Shown here piece by piece: positions 1-8,125 of a stretch of DNA of 64,000 nt; the first letter of the stretch is position 1; each line of letters starts with the position of its first letter. The notes beneath the pieces are model-generated. The model saw only the letters and a program-made list of their open reading frames with translations, was not told the origin of the DNA and did no database searches. The DNA lies in contig JAXLWB010000001.1 of the NCBI GenBank assembly GCA_046328715.1, positions 248,001-312,000 of the forward strand, in the 5' to 3' direction. The translations under genes were made by a program, and so were the position numbers. This DNA comes from JAXLWB01 sp046328715 (GTDB lineage Bacteria > Chloroflexota > Anaerolineae > Caldilineales > Caldilineaceae).

Positions 1-140
1 GTTATGTCGGCTTCGTGACTTGGGACGAGCAATACTGGACAAATTGGCCAGGTGCAGAGAATCCCTACACCCAGCCTTACACCCACTGGGGGCCGTTCAA
101 GTATATGACGCCGTCCTTGAAGCCAACTGGCAATCAGTAA
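1..140 (+). CDS. Peptide/solute ABC transporter substrate-binding protein, C-terminal fragment
   Basis: Only the last 46 or so codons lie in the window, ending in TAA at 138-140. The reading frame gives an aromatic-rich tail (WDEQYWTNWP, then PYTHWGPFKYM) of the kind that closes family-5 extracellular solute-binding proteins of Dpp/Opp transporters. Two permeases and two ATPases of that class follow on the same strand, which supports the call. The stop codon abuts the left end (ATACCAATTG) of a palindromic element. The substrate cannot be told from the fragment. Confidence 0.7.
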   Translation, partial: YVGFVTWDEQYWTNWPGAENPYTQPYTHWGPFKYMTPSLKPTGNQ

Positions 141-217
141 TACCAATTGAAGTTGCAAACGTCCTGAATTTTCACTGTAAATAAAGTGTAGGTTAAGTTT
201 TCGGTAGTTGGAAGATC

Positions 218-311
218 TGTCATTCTGAGCGAGAGCTTTTTCGAGCGAAGAATCTTGCGCTGTTGACCAGCCAAGATTCTTCGTCGCATACAGCCGCTCC
301 TCAGAATGACA
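218..311. repeat. GTCATTCTGAG...GAAGAATCTT palindromic element
   Basis: Left arm TGTCATTCTGAG (218-229) and CGAAGAATCTT (246-256) are mirrored by AAGATTCTTCG (273-283) and CTCAGAATGACA (300-311). This arm sequence is a common dispersed intergenic repeat in several bacterial phyla (recalled, not searched). Here it sits inside the larger ATACCAATTG element. Confidence 0.65.
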
Positions 312-385
312 AACATCGAAGAATTTAATTTACAGTGGTAAGTACAACCAAGAAAATAAGTAGAGAAAGACAAACTGAACGAACG

Positions 386-442
386 ACTTCCGGGAAGGGT
401 CTACCGATCAACTTTCTTCGTAGACAGACCCTTCCCGGAAGT
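386..442. repeat. 17-bp perfect hairpin
   Basis: ACTTCCGGGAAGGGTCT (386-402) is exactly reverse-complemented at 426-442, with a 23-nt loop. It is the core of a palindromic block running about 341-486. Confidence 0.7.
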
Positions 443-551
443 GGCTGGCTATCTTTCTGATTTCTAACTTCTTTCTCGGTTGTATTTAGCAGATATGGCT
501 GAAATTCATTGCGTTTCATAGGACAATTGGTATAAGATTGCTGAGAAATGT

Positions 552-596
552 GTACAAAGCGTTGCGCAGCCGAATCGACTGCGCAACGCTTTGTAC
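552..596. repeat. 18-bp perfect hairpin upstream of the permease gene
   Basis: GTACAAAGCGTTGCGCAG (552-569) is exactly reverse-complemented at 579-596 around a 9-nt loop. It lies 38 bases before the chosen permease start. In transcripts running from the substrate-binding protein it could act as a processing, stabilising or attenuation stem, as at SBP/permease junctions of other transporter operons (inference). No U-run follows, so a simple terminator is unlikely. Confidence 0.7.
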
Positions 597-634
597 GATG
601 CCTTGTAAGAAAACTCTCTAGGGGATTGACCCGC

Positions 635-1639
635 ATGTTCTTACGACGTTATCTCATCCCACGCCTCATCCAATACATCCTAGTGATCTTTTTCGGGATC
701 ACTGCGGTCTTCTTTATCCCGCGCTTGCTACCCAATGATCCTGTCCTGCGTACAATCGATGCAATGCGCTCGCGCGGTGCATCGCTAGAACCCGGCGCAA
801 TTGATAAGATCATCGCCGATCTGACGCAGATGTATGGCTTGGGCGGCTCATGGTTTGATCAATATGGGGCATTTTGGGGTCGCCTGGCCCGAGGGGATCT
901 GGGCGTCTCATTTTTCCAGTTTCCCACACCCGTGAATAGCCTGATTGGCACGGCCCTACCCTGGACCGCTGGCCTCTTGCTGACAACCACGGTGCTCTCT
1001 TGGGTGGTCGGCAATATCCTTGGTGCCTTTGCCGGTTATTATGCGAATAGTCGCTGGGCCCAAGTTGCTGATGCCACGGCGATGGTGATTCGTCCGATGC
1101 CCTATTACATTTTCTCCTTTGCTTTACTCCTGCTCTTTGCCTATGCGGTCCGCTGGTTTCCGGTCTCCGGTGGTGCCAAACTGGGCATGCAGCCCAGATT
1201 TTCCTGGCCTTTCATCCAAAGTGTTCTTTTGCACTCATTCCTGCCTGCGCTTTCCATCGTGGTTTTGGGTATGGCAGTCTGGTTCCAGACCATGAAGCTT
1301 GTGGTGCAGACCGTCGTCGGCGAGAGCTATGTTCAATATGCGCGCCTGGCTGGCGTTACTGAAGGTAGGATCGTCTCTCGATATGTCTTTCGCAACGCCT
1401 TGCTGCCGCAGATTACGGGATTGGCCCTTTCGCTTGGGTTAATTTTCAGCGGTGCCTTGATCACCGAGATTGTTTTTTCATACCCAGGCCTGGGTACTCT
1501 CCTGTACCGCGCTATCATTAACGGTGACTACAACCTGATCATGGGCATCACGATCTTCTCGATCATTGCCATCACCACTGCTGTCTTACTGGTAGATCTG
1601 ATCTACCCACTTTTCGATCCGCGGATCAGGTATTCATAA
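635..1639 (+). CDS. Peptide-type ABC transporter permease (DppB/OppB family)
   Basis: Inner-membrane permease of 334 residues. There is an N-terminal TM helix right after FLRRYLIPRL, then five more hydrophobic segments. The cytoplasmic EAA-like loop (ARLAGVTEGRIVSRYVFRNA) that docks the ATPases is near residue 240, and the C-terminus ends in the family's YPLFDPRIRYS tail. An upstream in-frame ATG at 548 would translate the hairpin at 552-596. The ATG at 635, preceded by AGGGGA, matches the family N-terminus and was chosen. It is the first gene of a BCDF-type set. Confidence 0.88.
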   Translation: MFLRRYLIPRLIQYILVIFFGITAVFFIPRLLPNDPVLRTIDAMRSRGASLEPGAIDKIIADLTQMYGLGGSWFDQYGAFWGRLARGDLGVSFFQFPTPVNSLIGTALPWTAGLLLTTTVLSWVVGNILGAFAGYYANSRWAQVADATAMVIRPMPYYIFSFALLLLFAYAVRWFPVSGGAKLGMQPRFSWPFIQSVLLHSFLPALSIVVLGMAVWFQTMKLVVQTVVGESYVQYARLAGVTEGRIVSRYVFRNALLPQITGLALSLGLIFSGALITEIVFSYPGLGTLLYRAIINGDYNLIMGITIFSIIAITTAVLLVDLIYPLFDPRIRYS

Positions 1640-1748
1640 GCGTTGGCTTCCCCAGCGTGTTTCAGATTTACTGTTCTACTGGCAAATTCGCAGATTGTGA
1701 CTGCTAACAGTATCGTCTGCCTATGCTCAAAAAAGGAGTGCCGAGAGC

Positions 1749-2603
1749 GTGAAGTTATTTAGAGACCTGCTTAGAGACTACCGTTTCACCATGGGCTTTG
1801 GGATCGTGGTGCTGATGCTCATTTTCGCTGGCCTTGCTCTGTTTTCGCCCTATGACCCAACACTTTGGGGTGAGGTGCCGCGTGATATGCGCCCATCCGC
1901 CCAATACTGGCTAGGCACCGATTCCAATGGTCAGGACATCTTTTGGATGGCGACCTTTGCTGTCCGCAACTCGTTGACCATTGCGTTGATTGCTGGGCTT
2001 GTCTCCAGAGTGATTGCAGTCACCGTGGGAATGGTCTCTGGTTATCTGGGCGGCGGTGCCGATCGCGTGCTGATGTTTGTCAGCGACGGCTTGCTGGTGA
2101 TCCCGCTCTTTTTGATGATCATCATGTTTGCCATGTTGATCCGCGACCACATGAACGTGGTCAGTCTTGGGCTGCTCTTGGCCATCTTCGGTTGGGCCTG
2201 GGATGCGCGACTGATTCGCTCGCAAATTTTGAGTTTGCGCGAGCGAGAATTTACCAAGACTGCGGTGCTCTCCGGTGCAGGTACCATGCAACTGGTATTC
2301 AACGAATACATGCCCTACTCAACCCCACTGATTTTCTCGACGCTGATCAACAATATGGCTTGGGCGATCGGGTTGGAGATCACGCTGGCCATTCTTGGCC
2401 TGCTCGATCTCTCCATTCCCACACTGGGTACAATGCTCTACTGGGCGATCAACTACCAGGCGGTGCTGTTGGGCCGTTGGTGGTGGGTCCTTACGCCAAT
2501 TGTGCTCGCGATTTTACTGTTCGTGGCACTCTACTGGCTCTCGGTCAGCACCAGTGAATATCTGGATCCGCGCAAGCGCATTCAGCGTGTGGGAGCAAGG
2601 TGA
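1749..2603 (+). CDS. Peptide-type ABC transporter permease (DppC/OppC family)
   Basis: Second permease, 284 residues, GTG start preceded by AAAAGGAG about 12 bases upstream. The N-terminal helix is followed by the characteristic periplasmic segment containing YWLGTDSNGQDIF, a DppC/OppC signature. Helices then alternate with a docking loop near residue 160 (REREFTKTAVLSGAG). The tail DPRKRIQRVG is also typical. It overlaps the next ATPase gene by the GTGA arrangement, so translation is probably coupled. It pairs with the permease at 635. Confidence 0.88.
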   Translation: MKLFRDLLRDYRFTMGFGIVVLMLIFAGLALFSPYDPTLWGEVPRDMRPSAQYWLGTDSNGQDIFWMATFAVRNSLTIALIAGLVSRVIAVTVGMVSGYLGGGADRVLMFVSDGLLVIPLFLMIIMFAMLIRDHMNVVSLGLLLAIFGWAWDARLIRSQILSLREREFTKTAVLSGAGTMQLVFNEYMPYSTPLIFSTLINNMAWAIGLEITLAILGLLDLSIPTLGTMLYWAINYQAVLLGRWWWVLTPIVLAILLFVALYWLSVSTSEYLDPRKRIQRVGAR

Positions 2604-3601
2604 AGACGATGGAGAATACGATCCTCAGGACCGAGGCACTTAAGGCCTATTATGTGCTCGATCTCTACGGCACATCTAAGGTGGTCAAGGCGGTTAACGA
2701 AGTTGATCTTGCGATCAAGGAGAATGAGATCTACGGGATTGCTGGCGAGAGTGGCTGCGGTAAGTCCACACTCTTAAAGGCACTGGCTGCGGCAGTCGAG
2801 TTGCCCTTGCGCGTGGTGGGCGGAAAGGTCTATTATCGCATTGCGGGCAAGGATGTGGATGTAGCAACTTTGAGCGACGAGGAGAAACGTCGGCTGCGCC
2901 TAGAGTATATTGCTTATGTCCCTCAGGGTTCGATGAGCGTGCTGAACCCTGTTACCAGGATCAAAGATACGTACCGCGATTTCATCGAGAGTCATGTAAG
3001 CGCCGATATGAAAGCTGGCGCATTCGAGCTTGCCAGAGCACACCTGGTCGAATTGGGCCTGCCGTCGGAGACGCTGAATGCCTACCCTCACCAGTTGTCA
3101 GGGGGCATGCGTCAGCGCGTTACGATTGCTCTGGCCACGCTGCTAAAGCCAAGTATCATCATCGGCGATGAACCGACGACCGCACTCGACGTTGTCGTTC
3201 AGCGTGGCGTGGTGCAGTTGCTCAGGGACGTCCAGCAAAAACTACAGAACACGATTATCCTGGTGACGCACGACATGGGCGTTCATGCTAACATTGCCGA
3301 CCGTATTGGCATCATGTATGCTGGCAAGATAGTGGAAGAAGCTTCGACCGAAGAGATCTTCGGCGAACCGGCACATCCCTACACACGCTATTTGATCAAC
3401 TCGCTGCCCAAGTTTGGCGACAAATCGACACGAGAAAGTGTGCCTGGCAGTCCGCCTTCGCTGGCCAACTTGCCGAGCGGCTGTCCATTTCACCCTCGTT
3501 GCCCCCACGTGAAGGAGATCTGTAAGAATGAAATGCCGGGATTTACGCTGATCAGTAAAGGGCACAGGGTTGCCTGCTGGCTGGCCGAGGAAGGGAGATA
3601 G
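2600..3601 (+). CDS. Peptide-type ABC transporter ATPase (DppD/OppD family)
   Basis: Cytoplasmic ATPase of 333 residues. Walker A is GESGCGKST, the signature LSGGMRQR, Walker B IIIGDEPTTALD and the switch histidine lies in LVTHDMG. The C-terminal oligopeptide-transporter extension holds the Cys-bearing GCPFHPRCPHVKEIC segment that can bind an Fe-S cluster in this family. The GTG start overlaps the upstream stop; an ATG at 2609 is an alternative. It would pair with the next gene as the two-ATPase motor. Confidence 0.9.
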   Translation: MKTMENTILRTEALKAYYVLDLYGTSKVVKAVNEVDLAIKENEIYGIAGESGCGKSTLLKALAAAVELPLRVVGGKVYYRIAGKDVDVATLSDEEKRRLRLEYIAYVPQGSMSVLNPVTRIKDTYRDFIESHVSADMKAGAFELARAHLVELGLPSETLNAYPHQLSGGMRQRVTIALATLLKPSIIIGDEPTTALDVVVQRGVVQLLRDVQQKLQNTIILVTHDMGVHANIADRIGIMYAGKIVEEASTEEIFGEPAHPYTRYLINSLPKFGDKSTRESVPGSPPSLANLPSGCPFHPRCPHVKEICKNEMPGFTLISKGHRVACWLAEEGR

Positions 3602-4573
3602 TTGAAGAAAATGGAAAAGTTACTTGAGGTTGAGAATCTCACCAAAATCTTCTCTATCGGGAGCATTCTTTCCCGGCTCAGAATTACAGCGGTCAATAAT
3701 GTCTCATTTCACATTGCACCAGCTGAAATCTTTGCGCTGGCTGGTGAGAGCGGTTGCGGCAAGACCACCACTGCACGCATCGTCATGGGCTTTGAGCACG
3801 CAACTTCCGGTACAATTGTCCACGGCGGGAAGAAAGAGGCCAAGAACGAAAAGGTTTGGTTCACGGAGGGCATTCAGGCCATCTTCCAAGATCCCTTCGG
3901 CACCTTCAACCCATTGCGTACCGTGGATAGTTATTTCTTTGAGACTGTGCAGAACTACAAGTTGGCCAAGGGACGTGACGCAGCCATCGACTTCATCGAC
4001 CGCAAGTTGAAGTTGGTGGGTCTTTCCTATGAGGAGTTTGCTGGTAAATATCCGAGCGAGTTTTCCGGCGGGCAGTTACAACGTATGTCGATTGCCCGCG
4101 CCTTACTCACTGACCCGAAGTTGCTGATCGCCGATGAGCCGGTCTCGATGGTTGACGCCTCACTGCGCATGTCGATTGTCAACCTCTTCAAAAAGCTCAA
4201 GGAAGAAATGGGCGTCAGCGTGCTCTATATCACGCACGATTTAGCAACCGCTTACTACATGAGCGACCGCATCGCCATTATGTTTCGTGGGGAAATTGTC
4301 GAGATGGGAACTGTAGAGCAAGTGTTGATGAACCCAAAACATCCCTATACCCGCCTGCTGCGCGAGTCCATCCCCGAAGCCGATCCAAAACGACGTTGGG
4401 TCGGTGAGATCAAACTCTCTGACACAGAACAAGGCGACTATTTGAAGCAGGGTTGTCGTTTTGCTGGCCGATGTCCGCTGGTGATGGACATTTGCCGCAA
4501 GCAGGCACCGCTTGACCTGCAGGTAGACGGGGTGTTAGTGAAATGTCACAAGTATAGCGAGACATCTGCTTAA
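3602..4573 (+). CDS. Peptide-type ABC transporter ATPase (DppF/OppF family)
   Basis: Second ATPase, 323 residues. Walker A is GESGCGKTT, the Q-loop falls in IFQDPFGTFNP, the signature is FSGGQLQRMS, Walker B is LLIADEPVSMVD and the H-loop is ITHDLATAYYM. The C-terminal GCRFAGRCPLVMDIC Cys motif is shared with its partner. The TTG at 3602 follows the previous stop directly and sits 5-8 bases behind GGGAG; the ATG at 3611 is the alternative start. The operon appears to end here, followed by a palindromic repeat. Confidence 0.9.
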   Translation: MKKMEKLLEVENLTKIFSIGSILSRLRITAVNNVSFHIAPAEIFALAGESGCGKTTTARIVMGFEHATSGTIVHGGKKEAKNEKVWFTEGIQAIFQDPFGTFNPLRTVDSYFFETVQNYKLAKGRDAAIDFIDRKLKLVGLSYEEFAGKYPSEFSGGQLQRMSIARALLTDPKLLIADEPVSMVDASLRMSIVNLFKKLKEEMGVSVLYITHDLATAYYMSDRIAIMFRGEIVEMGTVEQVLMNPKHPYTRLLRESIPEADPKRRWVGEIKLSDTEQGDYLKQGCRFAGRCPLVMDICRKQAPLDLQVDGVLVKCHKYSETSA

Positions 4574-4632
4574 TCTTTGTGTAACAGTTATGTAACACGT
4601 TGGCTGAGGCTCTTTGTTACACTCTTCTTGTA

Positions 4633-4716
4633 ATCCCAATTGCGGTTGCAAAAGCCATGAATTTTCCTCCTAAATATAGCTGAAATTCATGGCTTTTCAG
4701 AGGACAATTGGTATAA
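4633..4716. repeat. Compact ATACCAATTG-family element with long stem
   Basis: CCAATTG (4636-4642) and CAATTGG (4705-4711) enclose a perfect 15-bp stem, AAAAGCCATGAATTT (4650-4664) with its complement at 4683-4697. The left half CGGTTGCAAAAGCCAT recurs almost unchanged near 37845. About 84 bp, non-coding, MITE-like. It may also work as a stem-loop at the end of the ABC operon, although no U-run follows. Confidence 0.75.
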
Positions 4717-4747
4717 ATAGTACAGAATTGTGTAACAGGAGAACCTT

Positions 4748-5350
4748 ATGCATGTCACCTTCCGGTTGTTTAGTATGCTCGTCAGCACACTGTTGCTGAT
4801 TGGCTGCGTTGCACCTCTAGGCTTGCCCTCGACAACCCAGTCTCAGTCAAACATTGGAATGAACGGCAAACCACTGACCGCCGAAGAGCAACTGCTTGCC
4901 TCATTGCCTAGCCAAGGCGCTGCACCTGAACTCTTTAATGAAACCTGGCTCAACTCAGCATCACTCAAACTGGCCGATCTACGTGGTAAGGTCGTGATGG
5001 TCGAATTCTGGACCTTCGGCTGTATCAACTGTATCCACGTCACACCTTCAGTAAAAGCCTGGTATGACACCTATCATGACCAGGGCTTTGAAGTGATTGG
5101 GGTTCATGCGCCAGAATTCGCTTATGAGAAGGAACTGGGAAACGTAAAGAAAGCGAGCCAGGAACTCGGCATCACCTGGCCGGTTGCGATTGACAACGAC
5201 TTTGCAACCTGGAATGCCTATAGTAACCACTATTGGCCTGCCATGTATCTGATCGACAAGGCGGGCAACATTCGCTACTACAAGATCGGCGAAGGAGGGT
5301 ACGAGCAAACGGAGGCGGTTATCCAAGCTCTGCTTTCAGAGAAGGGTTGA
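4748..5350 (+). CDS. Thioredoxin-like (redoxin) lipoprotein
   Basis: Exported thiol-disulfide oxidoreductase or peroxiredoxin-like protein, 200 residues. The signal peptide ends in a lipobox, LLIG with Cys20, predicting a membrane-anchored lipoprotein. The mature part has a TlpA/AhpC-TSA fold with redox motif WTFGCINC (Cys92 and Cys95), the HVTP and cis-Pro-like YWPAMYLID segments, and the ending GEGGYEQTEAVI. Related domains occur in DipZ-type proteins. Its 3' end overlaps the convergent methyltransferase gene by 32 bases. The partner is unknown. Confidence 0.85.
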   Translation: MHVTFRLFSMLVSTLLLIGCVAPLGLPSTTQSQSNIGMNGKPLTAEEQLLASLPSQGAAPELFNETWLNSASLKLADLRGKVVMVEFWTFGCINCIHVTPSVKAWYDTYHDQGFEVIGVHAPEFAYEKELGNVKKASQELGITWPVAIDNDFATWNAYSNHYWPAMYLIDKAGNIRYYKIGEGGYEQTEAVIQALLSEKG

Positions 5351-5984
5351 CAGCATAAATCTCCACAACCGGAAACAAAACTCCCTCTACCCCAGGCAGA
5401 GAGTGGTTTTCCATCCGTTGAATCATGCAGCCGCTGTGGCGAATCGTCTCCACCGTGTTACGGTTGAGGTTGCAGCCGCTGCCCTCACAAAATTGCCAAA
5501 TTGGATTAGCCATATCTTGCAGAAACCCGAACAAAGGCCATTCATGTCGCACATGTTCGAGTAGCCGTACCTCGGCACCGGCTTTGGCGACGCGTCGGAT
5601 TTCTGCCAAGGCTCTTGCTGGATGTGGAATCGAGCAGAAAACCAGCGTACCGATCACTGCATCGAACTCGCCGTCAGCAAAGTTCAACTGCTGCGCGTCG
5701 CCTTGCTGCACATCAATTTTTGCATTCATTGTGCTTGATTGTTGCGCCGCGTATTCGCGAAAGGGCGCATATGGTTCAATCGCAGTGACCTGGGCTTCTG
5801 GATGGTAGTGGGCAAAGTTAAAGCCGGTGCCACAACCAATCTCCAGTATGCGCCCACGCAGATCGCCGATCAGCTTTCTCCGCAACTCACGCAGTCCCAT
5901 CTCCTCAATGCCCTGCATTCCTGAGATAAAACTCTGCACCGGTCCACCGCGGCGCTGTTCGATCCATTGACTCAACCAACTCAT
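5319..5984 (-). CDS. Class I SAM-dependent methyltransferase
   Basis: About 221 residues from the ATG at 5984, which follows AAAGGGA; upstream in-frame codons run through a palindromic repeat and are discarded. Motif I is ILEIGCGTGFNF, an acidic residue closes strand 2 (AIEPY), and motifs FADGEFDAVIGTLVFCSI and RRVAKAGAEVRLLEHVRHEW follow. This is the pattern of UbiE/phospholipid-type methyltransferases (Methyltransf_11). The substrate cannot be predicted. It lies downstream of ilvD on the same strand but is separated from it by a strong hairpin. Confidence 0.82.
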   Translation of the reverse strand: MSWLSQWIEQRRGGPVQSFISGMQGIEEMGLRELRRKLIGDLRGRILEIGCGTGFNFAHYHPEAQVTAIEPYAPFREYAAQQSSTMNAKIDVQQGDAQQLNFADGEFDAVIGTLVFCSIPHPARALAEIRRVAKAGAEVRLLEHVRHEWPLFGFLQDMANPIWQFCEGSGCNLNRNTVETIRHSGCMIQRMENHSLPGVEGVLFPVVEIYAVNPSLKAELG

Positions 5985-5997
5985 GGTCTTTCCCTTT

Positions 5998-6039
5998 CGT
6001 TCCATCGGGACGCCCGAATTTAGGCGTCCCGATGGAACG
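5998..6039. repeat. GTCCCATCGGGACG-type hairpin, copy 1
   Basis: CGTTCCATCGGGACGCC (5998-6014) is perfectly mirrored at 6023-6039, and TTGAATTTAGGCGTC follows at 6041. The same words CATCGGGACG and TTGAATTTAG form the repeat at 55884-55980. It lies just beyond the ilvD stop and may also serve as its transcription end. Confidence 0.7.
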
Positions 6040-6046
6040 GTTGAAT

Positions 6047-7741
6047 TTAGGCGTCTGTCACGCAACCTTCGCTGGCAGTAGAGACAGTCTTCATGTAGCG
6101 ATAGAGCACGCCTTTGGTGTATTGTGGTGCTGGCTGCTTCCAGGCTGCACGGCGTGTTGCCAGTTCGCTGTCGGAAAGGGCTACGTTCAAGGTGCGTTTG
6201 GTGGCGTCAATCGTGATGTTGTCCCCATCCTGCACTAGTGCCAAACCGCCGCCCTCGTAAGCCTCTGGCGTGATGTGTCCAACCACAAAGCCGTGGGTAC
6301 CACCCGAGAAGCGCCCGTCGGTGATCAATGCCACGGAGCTACCTAAGCCCTTGCCCATAATCAACGATGTGATCTGTAGCATCTCGCGCATGCCCGGGCC
6401 ACCCTTGGGACCTTCATAGCGGATCACAACTACCTCGCCTGCCTTTACTTCGTCGTTCTGTAAACCCTTCAGACATTCGTCTTCCGAGTTGTAGACCCGG
6501 GCAGGGCCGCTAAAGTTCATCCCTTCCTTGCCCGTGATCTTGGCCACTGCCCCTTCGGTGGCGAGGTTGCCATAGAGGATGGTGATGTGGCCCGATGGCT
6601 TGATCGGATTGGTAATCGGATGGATGATCTTCTGGTCAGCATCCAGATCGGGTAACTCTTCGAGATTTTCTGCCAACGTCTTGCCAGTGACCGTGAGACA
6701 ATCACCGTGGAGCAGCCCTTCGCGCAACAATAGCTTCTGTACGCCTGCCACACCACCGACTTCGCAGAGATCCTCCATCACATATTTGCCGCTCGGCTTG
6801 AGGTCGGCCAAATAGGGCGTGCGGCTCGATACTTCCTGGAAGTCGTCGATGGTCAAGGGTACATCAGCGGCGCGGGCGATGGCGAGTAAGTGTAGTACCG
6901 CATTGGTCGAACCGCCCAAGGCTGAGGTTACAGCAATCGCATTTTCAAAGGCCTTCTTGGTCAGGATATCGAGCGGCTTGATATCCTTGGCCAGCAAATT
7001 CACCAGCGCCTTGCCGATTGCGTGACATTCTTCGATCTTGCGTGGGTCGCGCGCTGGATAGGAGGAACTGTTGGGCAGGCTGAGACCAAGTGTTTCAATC
7101 GCCGAACCCATCGTGTTGGCAGTATACATGCCACCGCAAGCCCCCTCGCCAGGACAAGAGCGTTTGACAATCTCTTCCATCTCTTCGCGGGTCAGATCGT
7201 GTTTGAGATATTTGCCGTAGGCTTCAAAGGCCGAAACGATATCGAGCTTTTGGCCCTGATAGTGTCCGGGCGCAATCGTGCCACCATAGACCACAATCGT
7301 CGGGCGATTGACACGTGCTGCCGCCATCATCACGCCTGGCATGTTCTTGTCGCAGCCGGGCAGGGAGACATTGGCATCGTACCATTGGGCGCGCATCACT
7401 GCCTCAATGGAATCGGCAATGATATCGCGTGAGACCAATGAGGCTTTCATGCCTTCGGTACCCATCGAGATGCCATCGCTAACCCCAATTGTGTGGAAGA
7501 TCAAGCCCAACATGCCGGCTTCCTGAATGCCCTTTTTCACTTCCATCGCCAGTTTGTTTAAGTGCATGTTGCAGGTATTGCCCTCCCAGCCCATGCTGGC
7601 GATGCCTACCTGTGCTTTGTGCATATCTGCCTCGGTCATACCTGTGCCATAAAGCATGGCACGCGAGCCAACCTGCTCTACCTTCTGAGTCAATTCGGCG
7701 CTGTATTTGTTCAATACCCCGTTTTCTGTTTTTACTGACAT
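6047..7741 (-). CDS. ilvD: Dihydroxy-acid dehydratase
   Basis: Cytosolic Fe-S dehydratase converting 2,3-dihydroxy-3-methylbutanoate or -pentanoate to the 2-oxo acid in valine, isoleucine and leucine synthesis. The 564 residues match the family length. Cluster-binding segments are seen in [11 protein letters not shown] and [18 protein letters not shown], with the substrate loop SNSSS-like LPNSSSYPA and the C-terminal [17 protein letters not shown]. Start ATG follows ACAAGGAGC. No other branched-chain genes are adjacent, so it seems to be a lone ilvD with its own leader of roughly 170 nt. Confidence 0.95.
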   Translation of the reverse strand: MSVKTENGVLNKYSAELTQKVEQVGSRAMLYGTGMTEADMHKAQVGIASMGWEGNTCNMHLNKLAMEVKKGIQEAGMLGLIFHTIGVSDGISMGTEGMKASLVSRDIIADSIEAVMRAQWYDANVSLPGCDKNMPGVMMAAARVNRPTIVVYGGTIAPGHYQGQKLDIVSAFEAYGKYLKHDLTREEMEEIVKRSCPGEGACGGMYTANTMGSAIETLGLSLPNSSSYPARDPRKIEECHAIGKALVNLLAKDIKPLDILTKKAFENAIAVTSALGGSTNAVLHLLAIARAADVPLTIDDFQEVSSRTPYLADLKPSGKYVMEDLCEVGGVAGVQKLLLREGLLHGDCLTVTGKTLAENLEELPDLDADQKIIHPITNPIKPSGHITILYGNLATEGAVAKITGKEGMNFSGPARVYNSEDECLKGLQNDEVKAGEVVVIRYEGPKGGPGMREMLQITSLIMGKGLGSSVALITDGRFSGGTHGFVVGHITPEAYEGGGLALVQDGDNITIDATKRTLNVALSDSELATRRAAWKQPAPQYTKGVLYRYMKTVSTASEGCVTDA

Positions 7742-7980
7742 GTTTGCTCCTTGTAAGCGTTTTCTTCGATTTGTCTAACTGCAAGCACGCAACAACCAAT
7801 TCAGAAGGGAGCCGATACGCAGCCTATCTGCTTTGTTTGGTTTCTCGAATCTGTTGTCGTGTGATTCCTTCTCTCTTTGCGGTGCTACCAATTTTGTTGG
7901 ACTGGTTGAGAATACTTTATATTATAGCCAAAGATGCCTCAAAACATGAGACAAGCCAAACAAAAAGAATGAGACAATTA
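7742..7980. promoter_or_regulatory. ilvD leader with candidate -10 box
   Basis: Reading the minus strand, a TATAAT hexamer lies at 7926-7921, but the -35 position (around 7944-7949, TCATGT) is weak. A leader of about 170 nt then runs to the ilvD start. It contains GGTAGCACCGC, which is only superficially like a T-box core, and no specifier stem was found. No gene is visible here. Confidence 0.35.
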
Positions 7981-8108
7981 GCCCCACCCTAACCCTCCCC
8001 AAAAGGGAGGGGACAGTCACGGAATGAATTGTATTTGGTGGATAGTCGAGAAAACACAATTCTTCCCTTCACAGTTTCCTCCCTTTGGGGGGAGGGCTAG
8101 GGTGGGGC
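7981..8108. repeat. CCCCACCCTAACCCTCCCC palindromic element, intergenic copy
   Basis: GCCCCACCCTAACCCTCCCC (7981-8000) is mirrored with a single mismatch at 8089-8108. The centre holds GGACAGTCACGG and weaker inverted words. The same element, 129 bp long, lies inside the coding region at 47387-47515. It sits between divergent ilvD and the PLP decarboxylase and ends 18 bases before the decarboxylase start, so it may displace or carry that gene's promoter. Confidence 0.8.
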
Positions 8109-8125
8109 TGTAGTGAGAAGCAATT

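Larger units (their letters stand above)
138..535. repeat. Composite of nested palindromic elements (ATACCAATTG family, outer)
   Basis: The stretch opens with ATACCAATTG (140-149) and closes with the inverted CAATTGGTAT (524-533), followed inward by GAAATTCATTGC-like sequence resembling the compact copy at 4633-4716. Between the ends lie further inverted pairs: CACTGTAAA (172-180) with TTTACAGTG (329-337), TACAACC.AGAAA arms near 341 and 472, and a 17-bp perfect stem at 386-402/426-442. It reads as a small MITE-like element that received further insertions. No protein is encoded. The region separates the substrate-binding protein gene from its permease. Confidence 0.65.

Noticed and set aside
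548..634. Upstream start for the first permease
   Set aside because: It would translate the 18-bp hairpin and add 29 residues not found in the family; ATG 635 has the better ribosome site.
1911..2291. Minus-strand frame of 126 codons rich in His/Gln
   Set aside because: Complete overlap with a well-supported permease; no ribosome site or family pattern.
7742..7960. T-box-like GGTAGCACCGC in the ilvD leader
   Set aside because: The core differs from the T-box consensus, no specifier stem or antiterminator/terminator pair is visible, and the leader is short.
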